The position numbers and the translations under genes were made by a program. DNA of 64,000 nucleotides, taken from positions 1,550,001-1,614,000 of the forward strand of contig NZ_CP150668.1 of assembly GCF_038024095.1 (NCBI RefSeq), written 5' to 3'. Positions 8,954 to 16,373 of the stretch are shown in pieces. Position 1 is the stretch's first letter; each line of letters starts with the position of its first letter. The notes beneath the pieces are model-generated. The model saw only the letters and a list, made by a program, of their open reading frames with translations. It had not been told where the DNA came from and made no database searches. The stretch comes from Polaribacter tangerinus (lineage in GTDB: Bacteria; Bacteroidota; Bacteroidia; Flavobacteriales; Flavobacteriaceae).

Positions 8954-9371
8954 AAGGCAAGTAAGATATTTGTACTCCAGCTTTTTCTAAAAAAGCAATT
9001 CCCGAGGTGTCTCGGTAAGAATTGGCATAAACAACTCTTTTTATACCTGCTTGGTGAATGAGTTTGCTGCATTGTGTGCAGGGCGATAAAGTAATATAAA
9101 GAGTAGCTCCTTTTGCAGACTGTGTAGAGCTAGCTACTTTTAAAATAGCATTTGCTTCTGCATGTAAAACTTCCCATTTAGTAATACCGTTTTCATCTTC
9201 GCAACAATTATCGAAACCAGTTGGAGTACCATTAAAACCATCTGAAATTATCATTCTGTCTTTCACTATAAGCGCCCCTACTTGTTTGCGTTTACAGTGC
9301 GATAATTTTCCCCATTCGTAAGCCATTTTTAAATAGGCTTTATCATATTTTAATTGTTTTTCTGCTGTCAT
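8946..9371 (-). CDS. dCMP deaminase family protein (ComEB-like)
   Basis: A 141-residue zinc-dependent deaminase. HAE (His70-Ala-Glu72) supplies one zinc ligand and the catalytic glutamate, and PCTQC (Cys98, Cys101) supplies the other two ligands. It converts dCMP to dUMP for dTTP synthesis. The substrate assignment rests on similarity of the zinc motif and the length to bacterial dCMP deaminases. It overlaps the following protease gene, which indicates an operon. Confidence 0.92.
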   Translation of the reverse strand: MTAEKQLKYDKAYLKMAYEWGKLSHCKRKQVGALIVKDRMIISDGFNGTPTGFDNCCEDENGITKWEVLHAEANAILKVASSTQSAKGATLYITLSPCTQCSKLIHQAGIKRVVYANSYRDTSGIAFLEKAGVQISYLPYE

Positions 9372-9423
9372 AAGCTCGAAAGTAGCAAGTTTTTAAATAC
9401 TTAAAATTTAAAAGTTATAGATA

Positions 9424-10008
9424 CTAAACCCAAAACACACGGTCTAGCATCATTTGAATGGCAAAACCGATTACAATAGAAGAGCAAACTAATATCCAAT
9501 CTCTGCGCGTAACCTTAAAAAAGTTTTGTAATAAAGTACCAATTATTAAAATTCCTACAACAATTATTATTTGTGCGGCTTCAATACCTAGCGCAAACTC
9601 TAATAAAGGAAAAATTTTGTCTTCTTCTTTACCAACCATCATTTTAAAATAGTTAGAAAAACCAAGACCGTGAACAAGGCCAAAAAAGAGGGCAAAAATA
9701 AGGTTGGTATTTTCCTTTCCTAAAGAAGATTTTTTTGCTGTTATTACATTAATTACCCCAGTTATAAAAATAGTTAAAGGTATTAGAAACTCTATTAAGT
9801 TACTGTTTACTTTTAAGATTCCAAAAGCAGATAAAGCCAATGTAACAGAATGCCCGACTGTAAAAAGAGTAACCAACCAAAGGACTTTTTTCCATTGATT
9901 AAAACTAAAAACAACAGCCAGTACAATTAAAAATAAAATGTGGTCATAGGCGCTAAAATCTAATACGTGATTCAAGCCCATTTTAAAATATAGTATAAAT
10001 TCTTCCAT
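9424..10008 (-). CDS. HupE/UreJ family membrane protein
   Basis: A 194-residue integral membrane protein with about six helices. The motif HILFLIVLAVVF, the GHSVTLALS stretch near residue 52 and FGLVHGLGFSN near residue 108 contain the histidines conserved in the HupE/UreJ group, some members of which act in nickel/cobalt supply. The substrate is not established here and no hydrogenase or urease genes are nearby. It is the first gene of the minus-strand run down to lpxH. Confidence 0.85.
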   Translation of the reverse strand: MEEFILYFKMGLNHVLDFSAYDHILFLIVLAVVFSFNQWKKVLWLVTLFTVGHSVTLALSAFGILKVNSNLIEFLIPLTIFITGVINVITAKKSSLGKENTNLIFALFFGLVHGLGFSNYFKMMVGKEEDKIFPLLEFALGIEAAQIIIVVGILIIGTLLQNFFKVTRRDWILVCSSIVIGFAIQMMLDRVFWV

Positions 10009-10080
10009 TTTTTTTCGTTGATTTTCAAAGATATTAAAAAGATTAAAAGTTTACTACCTTTTTCGACCATGAATTTTTAG

Positions 10081-10098
10081 AAAACGTTAATGGTTAAT
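10081..10098. promoter_or_regulatory. possible degenerate LacI-type operator upstream of the MFS gene
   Basis: AAAACGTTAA lies about 95 bases upstream of the transporter start and shares the AACGTT core with the two strong operators near 13210 and 13300. The flanking half-sites are poorly conserved, so this is only a candidate for co-regulation by the local LacI protein. Confidence 0.25.
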
Positions 10099-10184
10099 TT
10101 CTAGGCATATTTAAATTAAATTTTTTGTTAAAGAGGTCTGTGTTTTTTTTGTAATTTTAGAAATTCAACTTTAAAAAAACAAAA

Positions 10185-11489
10185 ATGCAGTTAAGTAAAA
10201 ATAGCGTTGCCATTCTAATTATAGCCGGTTTATTTTTTATTTTTGGTTTTGTAACTTGGATAAACGGAGCATTAATTCCGTTTATGAAAACGATTAACGA
10301 GTTAACAGAGTCTCAGTCTTATTTAGTAGCATCTGCTTCCTATATTTCTTTTGTTGTAATGGCTTTACCAGCTTCTGCCATTTTACAAAAAATAGGCTAT
10401 AAGAAAGGGATGTCTTTAGGTTTATTTATTATGGCAATTGGCGCGTTAATTTTTATATCAGCAGCTTCTGCAAGGACTTATTGGGTATTTTTAGCTGGTA
10501 TTTTTATACAAGGCTTAGGCATGACTATTTTACAAACTGCTTCTAACCCTTATATAACTATTTTAGGCCCTATAGAAAGTGGTGCAAAGCGAATTGCCAT
10601 TATGGGAATAGCAAATAAAATGGCAGGCGCCTTAGGGTCTTTAATTTTTGGGGCTTTATTATTGTCTGGCATCGATGAAACCAAACAAAAATTAGCTACT
10701 GCATCAATATCAGAAAAAAATGTTCTTTTAGATACCATGGCAAATAGTGTTTACATACCTTACATTGTAATGGCAATAGTATTATTTTTATTGGCATATT
10801 TTATTCGAAAAGCTCCTTTGCCAGAGGTAGAGGCAACAACAGTCGAAGAGCAAGAAAAAGGACAAACAGTAAAAACAAGTATTTTTCAATTTTCAAATTT
10901 ATGGTTGGGTGTTTTGGCACTTTTTGTTTATGTTGGTGCAGAGGTTATAGCGGGAGATACTATTATTTCTTATGGTATTTCTCTAGGATTTACAGGAGAG
11001 GAAGCAAAATATTTTACTACTTACACACTTTTGGCAATGGTGTTTACTTATGCGTTGGGTGTTTTTTTAATTCCTAAATATGTTCGTCAAAAAACAGCTT
11101 TAATTGCAAGTGCCATATTAGGCATTCTGTTAAGCGTTTGTATTATAAATACTACGGGTTTTATTTCAGTTGTTTTTGTGGCTGCCTTGGGAGTTGCAAA
11201 CGCTTTGGTTTGGCCAGCAGTTTGGCCATTAACATTAGATGGATTGGGTAAATTTACCAAAAAAGCTTCTGCACTATTAGTAATGGCTATTTCTGGCGGA
11301 GCTATAATTCCTCCTTTATATGGTAGAATGGTAGATACGAATACACAAAAATTAATAGCAAATGGTGTTTCAGATACTACTGCTTTATCAACCGCAGCAA
11401 ATAATAGTTATTATATTTTAATACCTTGTTATGTTATTATTTTATTTTTTGCAGTCTATGGCCATAAGATAAAAAGTTGGCGAGTGTAG
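10185..11489 (+). CDS. sugar MFS transporter (FucP/glucose-galactose type)
   Basis: A 434-residue protein with about twelve membrane helices. Features typical of the fucose/glucose-galactose permease branch include FIFGFVTWINGALIPF in helix 1 and the GLGMTILQTASNPYITILGP stretch in helix 4. It sits upstream of an SDR fragment and the KDG kinase/KDPG aldolase pair, so the likely cargo is a sugar acid or uronate such as the alginate-derived DEH or KDG. That is a context inference. The coding sequence appears intact. Confidence 0.88.
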   Translation: MQLSKNSVAILIIAGLFFIFGFVTWINGALIPFMKTINELTESQSYLVASASYISFVVMALPASAILQKIGYKKGMSLGLFIMAIGALIFISAASARTYWVFLAGIFIQGLGMTILQTASNPYITILGPIESGAKRIAIMGIANKMAGALGSLIFGALLLSGIDETKQKLATASISEKNVLLDTMANSVYIPYIVMAIVLFLLAYFIRKAPLPEVEATTVEEQEKGQTVKTSIFQFSNLWLGVLALFVYVGAEVIAGDTIISYGISLGFTGEEAKYFTTYTLLAMVFTYALGVFLIPKYVRQKTALIASAILGILLSVCIINTTGFISVVFVAALGVANALVWPAVWPLTLDGLGKFTKKASALLVMAISGGAIIPPLYGRMVDTNTQKLIANGVSDTTALSTAANNSYYILIPCYVIILFFAVYGHKIKSWRV

Positions 11490-11498
11490 GTAACTTAC
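11490..11498 (+). repeat. 9-bp inverted repeat, left copy
   Basis: GTAACTTAC here is the exact inverted counterpart of GTAAGTTAC at 11602-11610. The pair brackets about 100 bases of non-coding sequence between the transporter and the truncated SDR, near the deletion breakpoint. Too short to call a mobile element. Confidence 0.3.
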
Positions 11499-11601
11499 TA
11501 TCAGTTTTTTTGTGAAATTAAATAAAAACCAATGTTAAATGTTTCACTAGGAGGTATTTTATTGTACACTTTTAGGTTAAAATAATGTAATCGGTATTAT
11601 T

Positions 11602-11610
11602 GTAAGTTAC
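11602..11610 (-). repeat. 9-bp inverted repeat, right copy
   Basis: GTAAGTTAC, exact reverse complement of the copy at 11490-11498. Matching extends only patchily beyond nine bases. Confidence 0.3.
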
Positions 11611-11684
11611 TTTCTATTAAAATATTATTTTTTTGACTATTTTTATTAAAAACTTATAAACTTACAGCATTTTACAGAGGTGTA

Positions 11685-12116
11685 ATGGCTTTAAATTTAG
11701 ACTCTACTTTTTTTGTTTCTAGGGCAGCGATACCTTACTTAAAGAAAAGTGACTATGCTTCAATTATTAACTATACATCAAATGCGGGATGGAATGCAGG
11801 TGGCCCAGGTGCAGGAATTTATGGAACTTCTAAAGCAGGAGTTCATGCAATTACAAGAGCATTGGCAAAAGATTTAGCCGAGTATGGTATTCGAGTAAAT
11901 GCTGTTTCTCCAGGAACTATAGATACGCCGTTTCATGCTCAAATTAAATCTACTAAACCAGAAGTATTTGCTTCTTGGGCAAATAATATTATGCTTGGAA
12001 GATTAGGGCAGCCTAAAGATGTTGCAGGAGTTGTTTCTTTTTTAGCAAGTGAAGATGCAGCTTTTTTAACTGCAGAAACTATACAAGTAGGTGGCGGACA
12101 AGCATTAGGAATATAA
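11685..12116 (+). pseudogene. truncated SDR-family oxidoreductase (probable uronate/DEH reductase remnant)
   Basis: The 143 residues correspond to the C-terminal half of a roughly 250-residue short-chain dehydrogenase. MALNLDSTFFVSRAA matches the helix before the active site, followed by INYTSNAG with the catalytic Ser, YGTSK with catalytic Tyr and Lys, and PGTIDTP. The Rossmann TGxxxGxG cofactor motif and the NNAG motif are missing, and no frame of the 195 bases upstream supplies them. Homology seems to begin near 11676, so the 5' half was lost by deletion. It sits inside the KDG catabolic locus, where an SDR normally reduces DEH to KDG. A functional internal-start product is very unlikely because no cofactor site remains. 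Confidence 0.85.
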
Positions 12117-12141
12117 AAAGTGAATACAAATAAAGAAAGAG

Positions 12142-12170
12142 CCTCTCTACATAGTAAGAGAGGTTTTTTT
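12142..12170. terminator. bidirectional hairpin between SDR remnant and LacI regulator
   Basis: CCTCTCT pairs with AGAGAGG across an 8-base loop and is followed by seven Ts on the plus strand. The stop codon of the convergent lacI-type gene lies inside the hairpin. Confidence 0.75.
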
Positions 12171-13184
12171 ATTGGATGAAGCTCTAATGATAAGTGTAGC
12201 CTCTAAAATTTGTTTGTTCAAATCTTGCTGAACAATTTTCTTTTTGGCATGTCTTAAAAATGTTTCGGCAGCCAATTTTCCAATAGTTTCACTATGCTGA
12301 TTAATACTCGAAATTCTTGGAGTAACCATATCTGTAAAAGGTTCGTTTCCAAAGCCAACTAATGCGATATCTTCTGGTACCTTTATATTCTTTTCCTTCA
12401 ATATTTGTAAAGCACCCAAAGCAGCATAATCACCAGCAACATAAACAGCGTCTGGTTTATCTTTTAATCTTAAAAGTTGTAACATTTTTTTTCTACCGTC
12501 TTCTATAGTTAAACCGCTTTCTGTAAGAAGTTCCGAATCTAAAGGTAAATTGTATTTTTTAAGAGCATCTATATATCCACGTATTCTGTTATTATAAATT
12601 CTTGTATGCTTAAACCCACCTATATGGGCAATTCTTTTACAGCCTTCACTTACAAGATGAGACACTATTAACATGCTGCTGTTGTAATCGTCTATCCCAA
12701 TATAATCTACATTTAAATTATTTTCACCTCTATCAAAAAGAATTAAGGGTATGCCTTTCGATTTAATTTTTTCAAAATACGATAAATCTGTAGTTTCATT
12801 TGCCATTGAAGCTATAATACCATCAACTTGAGTAAATAAAAGAGTATCTATATTAGCACACTCTTTCTGATATGATTCGTTAGAATGAGTAATAATTATT
12901 TGGTACCCTTTTTTATTTAAAACTTCTTCAATTTTCTGAATTATAGAAGAAAAAAAATGACTATTTGTACGGGGTACAATTACGCCTACTAATTTGGATT
13001 TTCCACTTCGCAAAGCACTAGCTAGATGGTTTGGTTGGTAATTTAGGTTTTCTGCAACTTGTTTTACTGCTTTTTTTGTTTTATCGCTAATTCTAGAGTC
13101 GTTATGAAGTGCTTTAGAAACAGCAGCTGCAGAAATGTTTAAAACGTTGGCAATATCTTTTATGGTAGTTTTCTTTTTATTCAT
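12147..13184 (-). CDS. LacI-family transcriptional regulator of the sugar-acid locus
   Basis: A 345-residue regulator. The N-terminal helix-turn-helix (TIKDIANVLNISAAAVSKALHN) and the hinge helix (NHLASALRSGKSK) match LacI/GalR proteins, followed by a periplasmic-binding-like effector domain (about 60-330). It is transcribed away from the kinase gene. The shared intergenic region holds two near-identical palindromes with a central AAACGTTT, the usual shape for LacI-family operators, so autoregulation and repression of the kinase/aldolase operon are likely. The inducer is probably KDG or a related acid (inference). Confidence 0.93.
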   Translation of the reverse strand: MNKKKTTIKDIANVLNISAAAVSKALHNDSRISDKTKKAVKQVAENLNYQPNHLASALRSGKSKLVGVIVPRTNSHFFSSIIQKIEEVLNKKGYQIIITHSNESYQKECANIDTLLFTQVDGIIASMANETTDLSYFEKIKSKGIPLILFDRGENNLNVDYIGIDDYNSSMLIVSHLVSEGCKRIAHIGGFKHTRIYNNRIRGYIDALKKYNLPLDSELLTESGLTIEDGRKKMLQLLRLKDKPDAVYVAGDYAALGALQILKEKNIKVPEDIALVGFGNEPFTDMVTPRISSINQHSETIGKLAAETFLRHAKKKIVQQDLNKQILEATLIIRASSNKKTSLTM

Positions 13185-13200
13185 AAATAAATTTATTATG

Positions 13201-13222
13201 TTTGCTTAAACGTTTAAACAAA
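13201..13222. promoter_or_regulatory. LacI-type operator 1
   Basis: A 22-base imperfect palindrome centred on CG at 13211/13212 with the core CTTAAACGTTTAA; only one symmetric position pair mismatches. It lies 17 bases upstream of the regulator start codon, so it is well placed for autorepression. Confidence 0.75.
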
Positions 13223-13291
13223 TGTAGTGTGTTTGTTTTTAGAATCAAAATTTTAATCAACTATTAAGATTTTGATTTTATTTTCAAAAAC

Positions 13292-13309
13292 TGCTTAAAC
13301 GTTTAACCA
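13292..13309. promoter_or_regulatory. LacI-type operator 2
   Basis: TGCTTAAACGTTTAACCA is nearly identical to operator 1 and centred at 13300/13301, 32 bases upstream of the kinase gene. The two centres are 89 bases apart, a spacing that would allow looping by a tetrameric or dimer-of-dimers repressor. Confidence 0.75.
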
Positions 13310-13340
13310 AATAAAGTTTAATATTTAAAAAAAAGCAACA

Positions 13341-14387
13341 ATGGGTAAAGTAGTAACATTCGGAGAAATCATGTTAAGATTAGCTCCTCAAGGATTTTTA
13401 AGATTTTCACAAGCAAATAATTTTGATGTAATTTATGGTGGGGGAGAGTCTAATGTGGCCGTTTCACTAGCAAATTACGGAGTATCAGTAGACTTTGTAA
13501 CGCGTTTACCAAAAAATGACATTGGAGAGTGCGCCATGATGGAAATGAGAAAACGTGGCGTTAATGTAGATAAGATAGTTTGGGGTGGAGATCGATTAGG
13601 AATTTATTTCTTAGAAACCGGTGCGGTATCTCGTGGTTCTAAGGTAGTTTATGATAGAGCACATTCTGCAATTGCTGAAATAGCGTCTGGTATGATAGAT
13701 TGGGACAGCGTTTTTGAGGGTGTAGAATGGTTTCATTGGACTGGTATTACCCCAGCAATTTCTCAAGGAGCAGCAGATGTTTGTTTAGAGGCTCTAAAAG
13801 TAGCTAGTAAGAAAGGAATTACTATATCTACAGATTTAAATTACAGAGCAAAATTATGGAAATATTGTGATGCAGCTCATAGAGAAAAAATAATGACAGA
13901 GCTTACATCTTACTGCGATATTGTATTAGGTAATGAAGAAGATGCAGAGATGCATTTTGGAATAAAACCAGCAGGAATATCAGTACAAACAGAGGGGCAT
14001 AATGTAAAAGCAGAAGCTTTTTTATCTGTTTGTGAACAGATGATGAAAAAATTTCCTCGTGCTAAAAAAGTAATTACAACTTTAAGAGGATCTATATCTG
14101 CTTCTCATAATACATGGGCTGGTGTTTTATATGATGGTAAACAATTGCTTCAAACTCGTCAATACCAAATTACAGATATTGTAGATAGAGTCGGTGGAGG
14201 AGATTCGTTTATGGGAGGTTTAATTTATGGATTGTTAAAGTACCCAGACAATGATCAGAATGCTTTAGATTTTGCCGTAGCTGCATCTGCATTAAAGCAT
14301 ACTATTAAAGGAGACGCCAATTTAGTAACCGTAGCAGAGGTTGAAAAATTAATGGGTGGAGATGCTTCTGGAAGAGTTGCGAGATAG
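13341..14387 (+). CDS. kdgK: PfkB-family sugar kinase, probable 2-dehydro-3-deoxygluconokinase
   Basis: A 348-residue ribokinase-fold enzyme. The N-terminal substrate-lid region GGGESNVAVSLANYG (about 33-47) and the C-terminal motif GGGDSFMGG (285-293, catalytic base Asp288) are both intact. It phosphorylates 2-keto-3-deoxygluconate to KDPG. The KDG assignment rests on the adjacent KDPG aldolase gene 59 bases downstream and the LacI regulator upstream, a standard arrangement in flavobacterial uronate/alginate utilisation loci. It is probably derepressed when the regulator leaves the operators at 13201 and 13292. Confidence 0.9.
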   Translation: MGKVVTFGEIMLRLAPQGFLRFSQANNFDVIYGGGESNVAVSLANYGVSVDFVTRLPKNDIGECAMMEMRKRGVNVDKIVWGGDRLGIYFLETGAVSRGSKVVYDRAHSAIAEIASGMIDWDSVFEGVEWFHWTGITPAISQGAADVCLEALKVASKKGITISTDLNYRAKLWKYCDAAHREKIMTELTSYCDIVLGNEEDAEMHFGIKPAGISVQTEGHNVKAEAFLSVCEQMMKKFPRAKKVITTLRGSISASHNTWAGVLYDGKQLLQTRQYQITDIVDRVGGGDSFMGGLIYGLLKYPDNDQNALDFAVAASALKHTIKGDANLVTVAEVEKLMGGDASGRVAR

Positions 14388-14446
14388 CAACTATTTTATA
14401 TTGAAGTAAGCGAACTACATATAATAATTAGTAAAAAAATAAAAAA

Positions 14447-15112
14447 ATGGCACAGTATTCAAGATTAGAAGTTGCGCAAGTAATGAAAGATTCCGGAATG
14501 GTACCTTTGTTTTACCACAGTGATTTAGAAGTGAGTAAAAAGGTACTAACATCATGTTATAAAGGAGGAGCAAGATTGCTTGAATTTACAGCAAGAGGAG
14601 ATTTTGCGCACGAAGTATTTAGAGAACTCGTTAAATATGTTACTAAAGAACTACCTGGTATGATTATGGGCGTTGGTTCTGTAACAGATGCAGCGGCAGC
14701 ATCTAGGTTTATGGCTTTAGGAGCTAATTTTATTGTAACTCCTGTTTTAAGAGAAGATATAGCAATTGTTTGTAATCGAAGAAAAGTATTATGGTCTCCT
14801 GGTTGTGGTACTTTAACAGAAATTGCTCGAGCAGAAGAATTGGGATGTGAAATTGTAAAATTATTTCCTGGAGATATTTACGGCCCTCAATTTGTTAAAG
14901 GTATAAAAGGACCTCAACCATGGACAAGCATTATGCCAACAGGAGGAGTTTCTCCCACAAAAGAAAATTTAGAAGGATGGTTTAAGGCAGGTGTAACTTG
15001 TGTGGGTATGGGTTCTAAATTAATGGCAAAAGACAGTCATGGAAACTTTGACTACCAAAAAATTGAAGAAGCCACTAAAAATGCATTGGCAATTATTAAA
15101 TCTTTAAGATAA
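14447..15112 (+). CDS. eda: bifunctional 4-hydroxy-2-oxoglutarate / KDPG aldolase
   Basis: A 221-residue class I aldolase of usual length. Glu46 in LEFTARG and the Schiff-base Lys138 in VKLFPGD match the catalytic residues of Eda, and MPTGGVSP supplies the phosphate-binding loop. It splits 2-keto-3-deoxy-6-phosphogluconate into pyruvate and glyceraldehyde-3-phosphate. It is co-transcribed with the kinase gene and followed by a strong terminator. Confidence 0.95.
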   Translation: MAQYSRLEVAQVMKDSGMVPLFYHSDLEVSKKVLTSCYKGGARLLEFTARGDFAHEVFRELVKYVTKELPGMIMGVGSVTDAAAASRFMALGANFIVTPVLREDIAIVCNRRKVLWSPGCGTLTEIARAEELGCEIVKLFPGDIYGPQFVKGIKGPQPWTSIMPTGGVSPTKENLEGWFKAGVTCVGMGSKLMAKDSHGNFDYQKIEEATKNALAIIKSLR

Positions 15113-15131
15113 CAAGTATCTTTATAAAAAA

Positions 15132-15170
15132 AATAAGCCCTTCAATTGTTTTTTGGAGGGCTTATTGTTT
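15132..15170 (+). terminator. intrinsic terminator of the kdgK-eda operon
   Basis: A perfect 10-bp stem AATAAGCCCT/AGGGCTTATT with a 15-base loop, followed by GTTTT. It starts 19 bases after the eda stop. Confidence 0.85.
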
Positions 15171-15204
15171 TAGATAATATGAAAAGTAATTCTGCAATTT
15201 TTAT

Positions 15205-16014
15205 ATGATATTAAGTGTTTTAGCATTTGCTATTATGAATGCAATTGTTAAATATCTGAGTACTTTTAATGTATATCAAATTGTTTTTTTTAGAACTATT
15301 GGTACACTATGCTTTACCATTCCTATAGTTATTAAAAATAAAATTCCTTTTTTCGGAACTCATAAAAAACTCTTGCTATTAAGAGGTTTAATAGGAGTAA
15401 TTTCTTTAACTTGTTTTTTTGAATCTTTACATTATTTAGCTGTTGGTACTGCTGTTTCTTTGCGTTACACTGCTCCAATTTTTGCAGCATTTTTTGCTTT
15501 TATTTTTTTAAAAGAAAAAATTAAACCAGTGCAATGGCTCCTTTTTATATTGGCATTTATAGGGGTATTAATTATTAAGGGTTTTGGTAAAAATGTAAAC
15601 TCTATAGGTTTAGTTTTAGTGTTAACTTCTGCATTTTTTATGGGTTTAATTTTTGTTGTAATTCGTAAAATCGGTTTAAAAGAACATCCGTTGGTAATTA
15701 TCAATTATTTTATGATTATGGCTTTTGTTTTTGGAGGATTTATGTGTTTAGGTAATTGGAACGCACCCAATGGTATTGAGTGGTTATTATTGTTAAGTTT
15801 AGGTGTTTTTGGTTATATAGGTCAGTTGTATATGACAAAGGCATTTCAAGTTGGTAAAACTGCTACTGTAGCCCCTTTAAAGTATTTAGAAGTTATTTTT
15901 ACTCTTTTAATAGGAGTATTTTGGTTTCAAGATATATACACAATCTTTACATTACTTGGTATACTTCTAATACTACTTAGTTTATTTTATAATATTTATG
16001 CAAGCAAAAAATAG
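15205..16014 (+). CDS. DMT superfamily (EamA) transporter
   Basis: A 269-residue membrane protein with nine to ten helices arranged as two EamA repeats; LRYTAPIFAAFFAFIFLKEK in repeat 1 is characteristic. An in-frame stop lies just upstream, so the ATG at 15205 is the first possible start, which makes the first helix slightly short. The transported metabolite cannot be inferred. It is separated from eda by a terminator and is therefore probably an independent unit. Confidence 0.87.
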   Translation: MILSVLAFAIMNAIVKYLSTFNVYQIVFFRTIGTLCFTIPIVIKNKIPFFGTHKKLLLLRGLIGVISLTCFFESLHYLAVGTAVSLRYTAPIFAAFFAFIFLKEKIKPVQWLLFILAFIGVLIIKGFGKNVNSIGLVLVLTSAFFMGLIFVVIRKIGLKEHPLVIINYFMIMAFVFGGFMCLGNWNAPNGIEWLLLLSLGVFGYIGQLYMTKAFQVGKTATVAPLKYLEVIFTLLIGVFWFQDIYTIFTLLGILLILLSLFYNIYASKK

Positions 16015-16112
16015 TTTGAAATTATTAGTAAAAATTTGGTAACCTTATGTTACATTAACTATTTTAAAAAATCGTGAAACGATACTATTAGTAGTATAAT
16101 CTAGAAAATATA

Positions 16113-16150
16113 AAAAAACCTCAATAAACTTGTGTTTATTGAGGTTTTTT
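16113..16150. terminator. bidirectional intrinsic terminator
   Basis: A 17-bp perfect stem (AAAAAACCTCAATAAAC with its complement) with a TTGT loop. It has T-runs on both strands and separates the EamA gene from the convergent 58-residue protein gene. Confidence 0.88.
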
Positions 16151-16172
16151 GTGTAATATATTTATTAAAACG

Positions 16173-16349
16173 CTAAAAACCAACACCAGGGTCTGCCGGA
16201 CTTTGTGCTTGAGCTTTCTGAGGGTTTAAAATCATATAAGTACCAAGTGCTGTTAAAGCGGCGTATTTACCGTAATTACCAATTTTTTTGATAGCGTCTT
16301 TTCTTGAAATTGTTTCTTTATGGTTTGTTTTATTTTCGTTTGATTTCAT
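16173..16349 (-). CDS. 58-residue conserved-looking small protein
   Basis: A small minus-strand gene ending in PADPGVGF. It has a polar N-terminus with SRKDAIKKIGNYG (residues 15-27), resembling a degenerate twin-arginine-like start, a single hydrophobic segment (KYAALTALGTYMILNP) and an AQAQS cleavage-like site near residue 46-50. Translation is intact, with normal codon use. It lies 24 bases after the 3' end of the T9SS-secreted protein gene, so the two were probably co-transcribed before the IS insertion. Function unknown; the sequence pattern suggests an exported or membrane-anchored microprotein. Confidence 0.65.
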   Translation of the reverse strand: MKSNENKTNHKETISRKDAIKKIGNYGKYAALTALGTYMILNPQKAQAQSPADPGVGF

Positions 16350-16373
16350 GAGTATGTTTTTAATATCTTACAA

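Noticed and set aside
11490..11610. 9-bp inverted repeat as ends of a MITE
   Set aside because: The arms are short, no target duplication is visible and the inner sequence has no internal structure.
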